DNA of 64,000 nucleotides from Cymodocea nodosa (GCA_036874045.1 JAZBRI010000009.1:3286001-3350000), one strand, 5' to 3'. Shown: positions 12,109-24,193, counted from the stretch's first letter. A program made the numbers and translations. The notes: generated by a model from the letters alone, not told the origin.

Positions 12109-12820
12109 CACACCCACTTTGTTCTTCTCCTCTTCTTTTTATATTTTTTTTAGTAGTAACTGCCTCTAATGAAATGACTAGTTGGATCTCTTTCATTCAT
12201 ATTAACAATGGTGATTTTTTCTTCATTTTATGAGTTAAATCCTACATGATACATGCAATCGTGGTTTTTCTTCGACTTTCCTATTCTTGCAACTACTTAC
12301 AATAGCATATTAGAAAATAACTGGTCCGTGGAATTAGTGTAACTCAACGGTCTTACTCTATTGACTTAACTATAACTCAATGAACTTGCCTCGTTGAGTA
12401 AAGCTTAACTCAATAGACTTGTATATATATAAATAATATATGTGCCACATGTCGTAAAGAAATAACTTATAATATTAAAACAATTGACCGATGGTAAAAA
12501 GATTTTTCGGATACTTACAAACTATAAGTATCTGATGCTTATATGTATTTTAGATAGTTAGCATTCCAACCTTCCAAAGGATAACTTAAGTCATGTTTTA
12601 AGGTGACAACATGTGTCCTACTGGAAACAAATATCACATGTAAACCAGGTTTTCAATCTTTCAAATTTAATATTTAATAAACATTAATTCCTTGAATTAT
12701 GCACATTCTTTAATTAAGGCATATAATCGTGCAATTGTAACATAATGGCTTAATTCTCATATAATAAGCTAAATATTATGTAATTAATCATTAATATTAT
12801 GCACTTTTTAATTCTGAACA
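12109..12820 (-). repeat. Truncated gypsy 3' LTR ('LTR3') of element 2
   Basis: It matches the outer part of the LTR at 18820-19062 and 30124-30703 and ends TGAACA at 12820, followed by a PPT-like CTTCCTTG. It is the 3' LTR of the minus-strand element 2. Its inner half is displaced by the insertion of LTR4 and lies off-window or is lost. Confidence 0.75.
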
Positions 12821-14876
12821 CTTCCTTGTACCTACTTTTTACTAGTCCTTTAGAAAACTAATAAGGTCTAATTAATTGATTTTTTTAAAGTGCTAGAACT
12901 ATTTCTTTTCTTCATAAATCAGTATTCCTTATGAAAAATATTTCTTCATCTTGTATTAATAGAATACTAAGATTAGATTAATATAAAGATATTCTTTTTA
13001 ATTTAGTAATTCAATTTAACATTGTTCTTTCTCCTCTACTTGCAAATATATTTCAAAAATATGTAAATTACATACAAAATATATTAGCATAAAATAGGTG
13101 ATATTTATACTATCAATTTTTTTTCAAACATCTGTTATCTTGAATTTTCTAATATGATTTCCAGAATAAATTTCAATTGCATATGAATCAAAACACAATT
13201 CAACTTAATATGATTAAAATAAGAAGAATAATCAATTGTATCTCAAATAAACAACTTCAAAAGTTTAACCTAGATTCAACATCAATAGTTATAAAGAATA
13301 AAAACCATATTCAATTCAATAGATATCTGTAATTTTAATAAAACACTTTCATCTTTTCAAAATAGTATATACATATATATACATATTTTTACTTTAAAAG
13401 TTAATTTGAAAAGCTTAAATCATACAAGTGCTTTCTAATGTACCCATGTATCGAGCTTTCAGTCAACAATCCCAGATCTAAGCAAGACCTTAAGTTGCTA
13501 GATTTAAAGAGTGTTTTTTCAGGTCAACAATCCTTATATACCTATATGCTTAAGTACAAAAAACTCATAATCAAACAATTCAATAAACTCTCAAGGCTTT
13601 TCACTTTATCTTCATTTTTTTCTTTTCAACACAGTATATATATGTATTTCATTAATACAGATGCAATAAAACACAAATCTCATATAATCTTGCTTCTACA
13701 ATCTACTAAAAAATATGAATTCGCATCAACAAGCTTATGCTTTTTCTATAGTTTAATATAATTTACACAAATTATTCTACAAGTTTAATCAACCAAATTA
13801 AATGTATCCTTGATCATATGCATTTCATTCAATTTAGAAATCAACATTTAAGCTCTTTTAGGATTTCAGACAATTTTTTGAATTTTAGTTAAGCATTTCC
13901 CTTTAAAACTATAAAATTGTTAAACTTATAAAATTCAGTAAAAACATAAGATAATCCATATATGTAAATATTTGTCAATATAATTTTTGAGATATCTTAT
14001 CTTATGTAAGATCCTAAATATAATATTTAGATAATTACAGTAAAAAAAAAAAAATTTGTAGTTTCAACTATCAAAAGGTTTCAGAAAAATTTCAGATAGT
14101 TACCATGATCTTTCGGAAATTTACAACAAACTTCATCAAAAATTTTATCAAATTCTATAGAAATTTACAACACAATCCTAATTCCTACAATTGACAAGAT
14201 TACTTAGATTTTAATCTAATTACCTCTTCCCCAAACTTACATTTTGCATTGTCCTCAATGTAAAAGATTTATAGAAAATTCAGTATATGTTAGTAGGCAT
14301 GATATCATATTTTGTTAACTTAACACCTAAATCAACAAACTTAATTCATTGAGTTAATGAATTACTCCATGAACTGTGCATGAATATAAATTCAGGATAA
14401 GTAATTAATCATATACCTTTTTTTTTGTATCTCCATTAATATTTTTCGATTTTTGATTCTAAAAAACTTTTCATTCACAAATAAAAGTAAAACATATAAG
14501 AAAATAACAACAGTAAAACATATATTGTTAAATATGTGCCTTATGTGAAACATAGGCTCTTACACCTTTGGTGGCTCACAAGCAAACTAGTTGGTTTCTC
14601 AGAACAAATACCAACAAACTAGATTGATATTTTGTTTTTTTTTCTTTCTTTGTAAGATAAATAAAACATAAACTAAAGTTTGTTTGTTTCTTTTTTAAAA
14701 AAAATAAATGCAAAATACACAAAACATTAAAAATACAAAATCACAGTTTAAGAACATGATTGAAAAGTAGTGACAAATGGAATAAACATGTTAGTCTAAG
14801 CAAAACCTTTTGGCATTATTCTCTTTGCTATTAATTCTATTTTAATGCAGTTTGCTTTCCTTTTTAATTTATAAAC
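12821..14876 (-). other. 3' noncoding region of gypsy element 2, including PPT and a copia-like module
   Basis: On the minus strand the purine-rich CAAGGAAG at 12821-12828 abuts the LTR and is the polypurine tract. Most of the region (to about 14650) is repeated at 30704-32403. About 12960-14050 is homologous, by eye roughly 80-90 percent in the best parts, to the copia A spacer 24230-25330, in the sense orientation of both elements. At 14240-14270 a motif GCATTGTCCTCAATGTAAAA recurs at 32050 and 62260. The plus-strand open frame at 13438-13761 is antisense to this module and I do not call it a gene. Confidence 0.65.
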
Positions 14877-15913
14877 TTACAGTATATTATCAACACTAAA
14901 TATGAGAGTATTACCATTAATGAATTGAAATACAAAAAGGGATCCTTTTCTTGTCCATGATAATGTAGTTGTTTCTATTTTCACATATATTTCAATGTAT
15001 TCCTCTTCCCACTTCCATTCATTTAGGTCTTTCATAATCCATATTTGAAATTTCATCAGTTCATCCCACCATTTTACTAAACATAAAGTAGGATCATTAG
15101 ATTTACTATACCATATTCCTAATTGAATTTTACCATTTTCTACAGATGGTGGTTCAACTATTGCTTGAGGTATAGGTAATGTCTCTATAAATTCATCATA
15201 ATTGTCTATGCATACTATGTATAGATTAGATCTAAATACAACTAATATATCTGTGACTAGATATATATATATCCATCAAGTATCATATGTATATTGTTAA
15301 CTAATGTTTTCTCTCCTAGGTATGCCATAACATTTTCATTCCAAGATCTATTCATAAAATTGTAAACACTTAAACATAGTCCTTTATCCCAATTTCTAGT
15401 TGATCTCCAATAAAATTTTTTTTTAGGAATAGTCGAATTCTTATCAGAAAATGTTAGTATTGGCCCACAATTTTTAGTTGGTACTTCAAACACTTTAGTT
15501 CTTCCTATATTACATTTTTTTCTAATGATAGGATTTCTAATAAAAACATCAGGTAACAGAATAGCATACCTTGGTTTGGTTTTATATATGATCAATCCTT
15601 CATCTATTTCCATAATATGATCTATTCCTTCTAATGAATTGGTTAGAATTCTATTAGTTTCTTCTATGTTTAGATATTCATAACTGATTGAACTACGATT
15701 GAATGACTACCATAAAAATCCATCTCTACTATTAGTCATCTTTGCAACTTGTAGTCTATGAAAATATTTTTCTATGACACATTCCTTAATTTGTCTTGAG
15801 ATACAACACAATCTGTACAAATCTTTAACTAATAAATTACTTAATACTTCTCTTAGTGCATCTAGTGGTAATTCCATCAATTCTATCTGTGGTGATTTTG
15901 TATTCATCAACAT
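14877..15913 (-). pseudogene. Captured F-box protein gene copy within gypsy element 2
   Basis: F-box proteins are substrate adaptors of SCF ubiquitin ligases. Minus-strand residues 11-50 form an F-box (LMELPLDALREVLSNLLVKD, then LYRLCCISRQIKE). The rest (about 300 residues) resembles an F-box-associated C-terminal domain, with Trp-rich stretches such as YWRSTRNWDKG, SWNENVMAYLG, VKWWDEL and NEWKWEEEY. There is one in-frame TAG (15707-15709) and one frame change near 15260; otherwise the roughly 345 codons read through with no intron. It sits between gag and the 3' noncoding region, exactly where pol is expected. An intronless copy fits capture through RNA. The parent gene is not in this window. 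It is probably not functional as written, but it decays little compared with neighbouring gag. Confidence 0.75.
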
Positions 15914-16030
15914 AAAAGAAAATTTAAAAGATATAAAATTAACAAAGCTACTTATAGATACCTCCGTGGAGTTAGGTCGTAACTCAACAAACTAAGTTTG
16001 TTGAGTTAATTAATAACTCTATGGTACTAC
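15914..16030 (-). promoter_or_regulatory. LTR-type dyad motif plus TATA-like box upstream of the F-box copy
   Basis: On the minus strand an inverted repeat of the form AACTCAACAAAC...GTTTGTTGAGTTA lies at about 15977-16008, and TCTATAAGTA lies at about 15948-15957, 35-45 bases before the ATG. The same motif is typical of the gypsy and copia A LTRs. The promoter role is inferred. Confidence 0.4.
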
Positions 16031-16149
16031 TAATTATAATTAAAGTTTCCATACTCTTTTTTTTCTTTTTATATATATCTATTATATTTTCTTTTCTATG
16101 TTTTTTTTCCTACTTACTATAATATACATAGTTGCTAATAATTGTATTG

Positions 16150-17423
16150 CCTCATTCAGCTTCCCTCCCATGAGAGATATCAACTTCATTAATAGTTCTG
16201 TTCAAAGGGTTCGATACTGCTTGAATTGACAGTCCTCCTATGGATTTAAATTCTATTGATTTCTTCTATCTAGGAAGTATATTTCTATTTGTCTTGATTC
16301 TAAATGGCAGCATTCCCAAATACATCATCTAGACGATTGTTTAACTATTGAATTATTTTTTCTAGTTTCTCTATTCTAAATCTTTGTTCAATTAATGCTT
16401 TATAACTTGAATTTCTATCATTTATATTTTCTTCTCCCTAGAAATTGTTATTTCTCCAAGATAAGTTCGAGTGATTCCTTTAATTAGGGTTATAAGAATT
16501 ACCAAAGTTATCTTTCTAGTTTCTAGCATAGATAACATCTAAGTTATTAATATTTGCATTCTTTTCTGCTAGTTTTTGATTTAATGATAATTCTTCTATT
16601 TTCTTTGTTAACTTAATTTAACTTCAAACATAATGCTCGAATCTATTTCATATATTCCCCTTAGCAATATTTTCTTATCTGTGATAGCTTTAGCCGAGTT
16701 TTCCCATTAAATAGTTCTTTTTGCAAAGTTTTCTAAATAAGTCCAGGCTTCTTCACTACACAGTTTCAGAAATCCATTTTGACAAGTAGATCCTAGTAAA
16801 GATTTAGTTGAAACATCTATGCCCTCATAGATTAAACTTATTAATTGTGCCTTATTCATTGCATGATGTGGACATTGAGTTAATAAATCTTTAAATCATT
16901 TAAAATATTTCTAGAATGATTTTCCTTGTTTTTGGCTACACATTAATATTTCATTTTTCTTTTTAATTATTTGATGTGTTGGATAATATTTTTCTAGAAA
17001 AATAAAGTAAAATTTAATCCATGTAGAAATTGAATCAAGCGATAGAGTATATAACTATCTCTTAGCTGTGTCTTTTAAAGTAAAAGGGATATATCTAAGT
17101 TTAATAACACCAATACTCATGTTGGGCATTTTCATCATTTGACAAACTTCATTAAATTCTATAAGGAAATAATAGGCATCTTCTCTTTCTAACCCATGAA
17201 AGTGTGGTAATTGACTAATATAATTAGATTTAAGTTCAAATTTATCTCCCTCAAAGTTTGGTAATCGAATACATGAAGGTTCATCAACTAGTTCAGGATA
17301 CAGAATTTCTCCTAATGATTTTTCTACTAGAGTAGTTATGTCTTCATTCTCTTTTAAAGAAAGATTAGCTACACCCCTAAGTATTTCGTTAAAGTTAGTT
17401 TCAGAAAATATTTCAATACACAT
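16150..17423 (-). pseudogene. Gag of gypsy element 2 (Athila-type, broken)
   Basis: The capsid-like region of a plant Ty3/gypsy Gag. The open part 17055-17423 (122 residues) has FHGLEREDAYYFLIEFNEVC and IKLRYIPFTLKDTAK. After stops it continues with features of the same family near 16990-16700: FLEKYYPT, WKYFKRFKDLLTQCPHH-like and NKAQLISLIYEG. The tail (16150-16650) is Lys/Asn-rich and degenerate. The order PBS-gag is normal, but no protease, RT or integrase follows; the F-box copy does. Element 2 is therefore non-autonomous. Confidence 0.82.
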
Positions 17424-17667
17424 CTGTGTTGAATAATCCTATGTAGGTGTTCTTACTAATCGTTTAGTGCTAGGAGAACGAATCTATTTGCTTATAAACT
17501 CTTAACATATAGTAAATTGTAGAAAATTAATTACATACCAGTCTAACATTTTGCTCTAAATAAATAGTTATTGATGGATGAAGTTGAATCAGCTACTTCT
17601 CCTTCTAGTTCCCTGTATTGATATGTTAACTTTTGTTTGTTAGGCAGCACTAGAGAACTTGATTAGT

Positions 17668-17685
17668 TCCCCGGTAATGACGCTA
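17668..17685 (-). other. Primer-binding site (degenerate tRNA-Asp type), gypsy element 2
   Basis: On the minus strand TAGCGTCATTACCGGGGA, the same site as at 6499-6516 with transition changes. It is followed by the AGTTTT-type spacer and the LTR end at 17693. The stretch 17424-17667 between it and gag is the 5' leader, with no gene visible. Confidence 0.78.
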
Positions 17686-17692
17686 GAAAACT

Positions 17693-19062
17693 TGTATTGA
17701 GGTTGTTAAGTTAATTTTTAAACTTGTTTAATTTGTCTTTATACTTATATCAATAATTAATTTTAGAAGTAAACAAACAACCTTTCACACAGATTAGATA
17801 TTAATTCCAATTTGTGTTTTAACTGTAAGTGCACAATGTATATTGTATTTGTGTGTAAGTACAAGTCGATCTCATAGAGATAGAGTAAGAATTGTGTACT
17901 ATTTAGATTTTTATATTGGAGTTTATGTATTTAGTTAAGCACTTTATTGAGTTACAGTTAACACAACAGACTTAGTTCATTGAGTTATGACTAACTCAAT
18001 GGACTGATCTCGTGGACTTAAGTTAACTCCACGAGTCTATCTTTCTAGTTAAATATTGCTATTTATAGAGGAATTCGGCCAACCATTGGGCGGTTCCCTA
18101 AATTGTAAATAACATCAATTAAGTTCTTTAATGTTAATTAACATTAGATTTATCGTTAAGCAACACTAACATTCAGATATTTTAAACAGTAACCATTAAA
18201 ATCTTTAAGTATCTGGAACGAATCAATTTTAGTAAACTGTAAAACTATTTTCTATTTTCTGAATCAAACAAATATAAAACATTCACAATACTGACAATGA
18301 TAACATTAATCACGATACAAAACAAACAATACAACACTTTAATACTAAATGTAAACACAGATAATTTGTTGTTTTTGGTATTTTTGTTTTAATATGTTCC
18401 TAAAGATGAATGAAAGGTGAAATGTAAAAATCTCTATCGATAGTAAAAACTTCTATCACTACATGCGACGCGATTACACCACTGAAAACTTAATCACTTA
18501 CAATCCTGCCTCCTCTCCCTATAGAATCGCGAGTCTAGAATTGTAAGATGATCTCCTCTTGTATACTAGCATCAACCTGAAACCAAGGCTAGAAGCTTTA
18601 CAATCTCCTAAGATATGAGTCGATGCTTGGTGAAAATGGCTTCCCTTCCTGCGACACAATCACTCCTCACAGTGGTTGTTAGGCACCATATTTAGCTCAG
18701 AATCGACCCGACATTAGAAAAGTATCCTCACAGACCTCCGATAGTTGGTGATTTTGGTGGTGGTGTGGAGCTTTAGGGAACTTCCGACACTTCCTGCAGT
18801 TAGCGCGGTCCTCCACCTCTACACACACACTTTCTTCATTTTTCTCCTCTTCTTTTATATTTCTTTTTGTAGTAACTACTTCTGTTAAGATGACAATGAT
18901 TTCTTCTTCCTTCACGAGTGAATTCTTACGTGATATGTGTAATCGTGGTTTTCCTTCGAATGTCCTATTTCTACAACTACTATAGTGGCATATTAGAAAA
19001 TAAATGGTCCGTGGAGTTACAAATAACTCAATGGACTTACTTTGTTAATTTAACTACAAAAT
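17693..19062 (-). repeat. Gypsy LTR2, left piece (5' LTR of element 2)
   Basis: Starts TGTATTGAGG next to the PBS. It is interrupted at 19062 by copia A and continues at 30124-30703; without the insertion it is about 1.95 kb. The dyad block is at 17940-18030. The whole is homologous to 6524-8727. Confidence 0.85.
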
Positions 19063-20676
19063 TGTTGAGTATTTTTGTTTTGATGATGTGTGCTGAATGA
19101 AAATAATCATATTTGCTCAATTACTATTGCTTGTGAAAAGAAATTAAAATCATCAATTAATATAGAAACAACTTACTGATATAAATACTTGTCTGTATTG
19201 GATCTAAAGTTAATAACTAGTCGTTTCATTGCATTAATTTCTCATTTAGCTAAATGTTAAGTTAACATGGGTTTTTATTGAAAAGCATGATATGTTTTAA
19301 TGTTATATCTTCTGTATCATGAACAGTGCACGTTTAGACAACTCGTTAAGTTAGAGTTTTGTTTGTATAGAGGTCACGTGAGAACTCGTTAAGTTAAAGA
19401 CTTAAAGGTTAAAATAGGTCACGTGATAACTCGTTAAGTTAGTGAGTAAAAGAAGAGACGAACTCGTTAAGTTAGTGTTATACACGTGGTGAAATTATAA
19501 ATTACGAATGTTGTATTGTATCACGTAAGGTGCACATGTTTAACTCGTTAAGTTAACATAACTAAACGCGTTGAGTTGCTATATTGAACACTAAGGCAAC
19601 GCGTTAGGTTAGCGTTATAAACTTAAGTTGTTATTTTTTGCACATGGTAAAATTCTTATTATAAAAACATTTGTTTATTACTGGTTCGTTGAATTATCAT
19701 AACACAACGGAAATGGTTCGTTGAGTTATCATAACACAACGGAGATGGTTCGTTGAGATAGCATAACACCACGGACTTAGTTCGTTGAGTTAGCTACAGT
19801 ACTTGTCACGTGAAATGGCACATGAGGAACTCGTTAAGTTAGAAACGTTAAGTTATATATATACTTGTGTTACTCGTTTAGTTAACATTAAAGTAATGAC
19901 TTCTTATTACACTAATGAAAAACTTTTGGACGAGAAAGTTTATTTTGCAGGAAATTTTTCAGAGATCCAAGATTGATGATTAAAGAAAATTCGAAATATA
20001 AACGTGGGTTAGAACGTGTGTGTTTCGATGAAGGAAAAAGAAAAGACGTGGAGAAGTGGAAAACTGGTAGTGGTTAAACGTGAAGGATATGCATGAAATG
20101 AAGATACAGTATAAAAGACATAGAATTCTTGTTGATCAATTTATCCTTGCATACAAAAAGAAAAATCTTTTCAAGGATCAAACCATCCCTGCACACCAAA
20201 AGAAAAATCTTTTTCAGGGATCAAAAACACCTTCTCGGGGAAAATCTCTCAAGTGGAAGAAAGTTCAGTGAAGCATAAAAAGTTAAGATTTTCATCACTA
20301 AAGATTTGAAGTATCAGAAGAAAGCAAATTCGGTGAAGCATGAAAAGACAAGATATTCATCACTAAAGAATTGCTGAAGAAGAAAAAGAAGAAGAAGAAA
20401 GATCTCAAACAGGGAGAAAAATTTTAAATTCCGTAAATTAGTTTTCTCTGTTTGTAGTTATGAAATTGTTTAGATGATACATGGTATCGAAATATAATTG
20501 CATCTACAATTTCTGAGGAGAATTGAATTGTATATTGTAATTGAAACCTTGAATAAAAATGATTTTATGAAAACAATGTCTCGACTTGTTTTTGAGTTTT
20601 AAAGTTTCAATTATATTTCAGAAAATAGTAAAGATACACAATTCACCCCCCTCTTGTGTAGTCATACGATCCTACA
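19063..20676 (+). repeat. 5' LTR of copia A
   Basis: TGTTGAG...CTACA. The U3 part carries repeated CTCGTTAAGTTA preceded by CACGTG boxes (about 19375-19560) and a tandem 32-bp unit with GGTTCGTTGAGTTATCATAA (about 19683-19790). A TATAAAAG box lies at 20110-20117. The end has the C-run shared with family B (TTCACCCCCCTCTTGTG). Over the first 230 bases I count seven differences from the 3' LTR, plus a 33-bp segment near 19440 that the 3' LTR lacks. Confidence 0.95.
20110..20117 (+). promoter_or_regulatory. Likely TATA box of the copia A LTR promoter
   Basis: TATAAAAG, conserved at 29557-29564 in the 3' LTR and in inverted form in the solo LTR near 9830. It lies downstream of the G-box and dyad repeats, as expected for a U3 promoter. 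Confidence 0.65.
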
Positions 20677-20678
20677 AG

Positions 20679-20690
20679 TGATATCAGAGC
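20679..20690 (+). other. Primer-binding site (tRNA-iMet type), copia A
   Basis: TGATATCAGAGC, one base from the canonical TGGTATCAGAGC, two bases after the LTR end. Confidence 0.88.
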
Positions 20691-20876
20691 TTTGTTAATA
20701 ATCTTTGATATAAAATCGATACCAACTTATTTAATATCATTGCTTATTCTACCTTCCTTGTTTTTAAACAAAAATTAATATCTGAGCATACGTTTAACTC
20801 TATTGATTTAAGGCTCAAGTTGTTTTAAAGTTTTTAGACTATTTAAAATCAAATAGGTTGAAAAATCTAAGGTAAA

Positions 20877-23135
20877 ATGGCTACTGGAAATGGTAATTTT
20901 TCTTTATATGAAAGCCAAAATCTTAATCGTCCTTCTTTATTTGATGGAATACATTTTGAATATTGGAAATATAGGATGATTGTTTTTCTTCAAAGTATAG
21001 ATCATAAATTGTGGTTCATGATTTCTAAACCATATACTCCGTTAACTACTCCTTATAATACTTGGACAATTACTGAAAAAGAAAATGAAACTATGAATGC
21101 TAAGGGCTTAAATATTTTATTCTGTGCATTGAGTTATAAACAGTTCAGTAAAGTGTCAGCATATAAATCTGCTTATGAGGTGTGGCATGCATTAGAAGTT
21201 TCACATGAAGGTACTTCTCAAGTTAAAGAGACAAAAATAAACATGTTGATTCATAAGTATAAACTCTTTAAGATGCATGAAGACGAAAATATTTCTGAGA
21301 TGTTTTCCAGATTTCTTGATATCATAAACTCTTTAAAATGTTTAGGGAAGAATTTTGAACAGAAGGATTTGGTGAGGAAAATTCTCAGATCCCTAAGTTC
21401 TAAATGGTTTCAGAAAGTAACATCAATTGAGGAATCACGAGATTTAAATGTTTATACTATGAATGAACTTATAGAAAATTTAACAGCTTATGAAGTTCAA
21501 TTAAATGAATCACAGAGTCACAACAAATTAAAAATGAAGAAAGAAATAGCCTTCAAAATTAATTCAGATTCTGATATATCTACTGATTCTGACGAGGATT
21601 TGATTTTGCTGACTAGGAAATTCAAGAAAGCATGGAAAGCTAAGAAACAGCAAAGGAACAAAAATGATAAACCCTCAATGTCAAAATCATTGAATGACAA
21701 GAATTCTTCATCCAGAAAGTATGTATGTTACAATTGTAAGAAACCTGGACATCTTTCTCCAGATTGTCCTATGAGAAAAAATGAAAAGCAAAGTAGGACA
21801 AATTAGAAGAAGACGGCTCAGAAAACTTAGAAAAAGTTTTACAAGAAAAAGGCTTTGAAGGTCACTTGGGATGACACGTCTTAAGAGTCTGAATCTGAGG
21901 AATCAGCATCAAAATCTTCACATTCAGAAGGAGAACAAGAGTTAGAAGACGTTGCTCATGTGTACTTCATAGCAGATGAGTCTAAGGTAATATCTGATCT
22001 TGAAAGTCATTCAGATTTCAACTTTGCTGAATTATTATGTGCTTATCATGCATTATTACAAAAACTTAAAGTATGTAAACTGGAAAATAAGAATATTAGA
22101 AAATCTTCATCTATTATGGAAGAAGAAAATTGTTTCATGTCTACTACTTTAGAAAAGTTTAAATGTGATAATGAAAATCATGCTAGAGATTTGCAAAAAT
22201 TTAGATTTAATGAATGTATCTTGCATGAACAAATACAGAATATAAATGCTGAAAAATTAAAGATAGAATCTGAAAATGAAATGTTGAGAAACAATATAAA
22301 TGAACTTGAATTAGAGATAGAAAAATTAAAATTGAGAGAGCAAGATTTAAATTCTACCTTTGAGAAATGGAATTTAAGTCAAACTAAGTTAGACAAACTA
22401 ACTAGTACCCCTGTAGTGTCTTATAAATTTGGCTTAGGATTTGATTATCCTGAATATCCTGAATCTCAAGCCAATAAAGGATTTATTAGTTGCAGTTCAA
22501 GTAAATCTAAGACTAAAATTTTTTTTATTATGAAACAAGGTAATAAATATGTAGAAGTAGGTACTTCAAGGGATGAATCATGCAGTAATAATATAAATCA
22601 ATGTGATTTGTCAAATTGTACTTCTAACATGACTATAAATGTTTCTAAAAATCTTGTTTCTTGTTCTGGAAATTCAGTTTCTAATGTTTCTAAAATTTTA
22701 GACAATTGTAGTAAACTGAAAATTCAGAAACCTGAGCATGTAATTCAATACATTGGTATTAGACCAATTACTCATTCTACATGTGATAAAACAAAAAATT
22801 TTTGTGCAGAAAAAGATTTTGTATGTACGAAAAGTGTTAATACAAGTATAAAATCTTGGTATGAACTTACAGAAATGTATAAGCATGACCAAAATAAATT
22901 AACATTTGATAAAAATATGTTTGGTCTTGATTATACTACATCTGAAAACAAAAAGAATGATTGCAAAAGCAATAATGCTATATGTGAGTATGAAGCTAAT
23001 GATAAATCAATAGTACTTACAACTAATAAGAATATAAATGATAATGCTAAACTATTTTTAAACAAAAAGAAGAAATATGCATTTAATGAACTTGGTCCTC
23101 AACAACATTGGGTACCAAGAAAAAGTTTTTCTTAA
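20877..23135 (+). pseudogene. Gag of copia A with zinc knuckle and coiled-coil extension
   Basis: Structural protein that packages element RNA. One frame covers the whole region; three in-frame stops lie between 21804 and 21890. Order: an N-terminal DUF4219/UBN2-like capsid region (FDGIHFEYWKYRMIVFLQS at residues 22-40), an acidic linker (SDSDISTDSDED), a CCHC knuckle CYNCKKPGHLSPDC (about residue 283), a basic patch, then from 21960 a 390-residue extension with a heptad-rich coiled coil (about 22080-22390) and the end motif QQHWVPRKS before protease. The long extension is a Sirevirus trait. The start ATG at 20877 is about 190 bases after the PBS. Confidence 0.88.
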
Positions 23136-23374
23136 TTTGTTGCAGGAGGAAACAACATCAAAATGGATCTTAGACAGTGGAGCGTCAAGTCACATGACCA
23201 GACAAAAAAGTCTATTACAAAATTTTACAAATACCATGAAAGGAAGTGTAACATTTGGAAACAAAAGCAAAGATAAAATCATAGGTATGGGCAATGTTCA
23301 AATAACTCCTACTTGTGTTATTTCGAATGTACTATTTGTAGAAAACCTAGGTTTTAATTTGTTGAGTGTCATAA
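23136..23374 (+). pseudogene. Copia A protease, truncated by internal deletion
   Basis: The frame differs from gag by one base. It shows the copia protease active site WILDSGASSHMT and the following VTFGNKSKDKIIGMG and NLGFNLLSV motifs, as in family B at 37950-38145. It then breaks off at about 23370, where the sequence jumps to the last part of RT. Family B still has about 2 kb (integrase and most of RT) in the corresponding place. Confidence 0.87.
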
Positions 23375-24193
23375 ATGGATAAAGGTATATTTTTAAATCA
23401 GGAAAAATATGCAGATGAAATGCTTAAGAAATTTAATTTTAATGATACAAGGATTCGAGGAACTCCTATGAGTACTACTTTAATGTTAGATATTGATGAC
23501 ATAGGAAAATCTATAGATCAAAGAAAATACAGAAGTATGATTGGTTCTTTACTTTATTTGACTGCTAGTAGACCTGATATTATGTTTGCTGTGTGTGTTT
23601 GTGCTAGATTTCAATCTAATCCTAAAGAATCACACTTAATTGCAGTTAAATGAATATTTAGATATATACAAGGAACTAAAAATTTCAGACTGTATTATTC
23701 TAAGGATAGTTCAATAGATCTTATAAGATATACTGATGCTGATTATGCAGGATCTAAATCTGATAGAAAGAGTACCAGTGGCACATGTCAATTATTGGGA
23801 AATAATTTAGTGTCATGGTTTAGTAAAAAGCAAAACTATGTAGCACTTTCTACTACAGAAGCTGAATATGTTGTTGCTGCACTGTATTGCACTCAAATTT
23901 TGTGGATAAGGCAAACTTTAGAAGATTTAGGATTATCTTATGATACAATTGAGATTTATTGTGACAGTAGTTCTGCAATAAATCTTTCCAAAAATCCTGT
24001 ATTACATTCAAGAGCAAAGCATATAGAGGTTAGACATCATTTTCTAAGAGATAACGTAATTAAAGGAAAAATTAAATTAGAATTTGTGTCTAGTAAAAAT
24101 CAATTAGCTGATATATTTACAAAACCTCTAGACGAAAATACATTATGCAACATTAGATTAAATTTAGGTATTTGTAGGCTATGTGATGTGTAA
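23375..24193 (+). pseudogene. Copia A C-terminal RT / RNase H remnant
   Basis: It begins with the post-YVDD part of RT (FLNQEKYADEMLKKF, SMIGSLLYLTASRPDIMF) and runs through copia RNase H: DADYAGSKSDRKSTSGTC, ALSTTEAEYVVAA, CDSSSAINLSKNPVLHSRAKHIE and LADIFTKPLDE. A single TGA (23651-23653) splits it. The YVDD active site itself and the integrase are absent, so no DNA synthesis or integration activity could come from this copy. Confidence 0.9.

Noticed and set aside
13438-13761. Small protein starting MYPCIELSVNNPRS, also at 31274-31498
   Set aside because: It recurs only because the noncoding module is repeated. It is antisense to the element, the two copies diverge in frame after about 60 codons, and the copia A homologue does not keep it open.
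20080-20271. Reading frame MKDMHEMKIQYKRH in the copia A LTR, also at 9637-9864 in the solo LTR
   Set aside because: It overlaps the conserved TATA box and leader of the LTR and is broken in the 3' LTR. It reflects tandem short repeats in the leader, not a gene.
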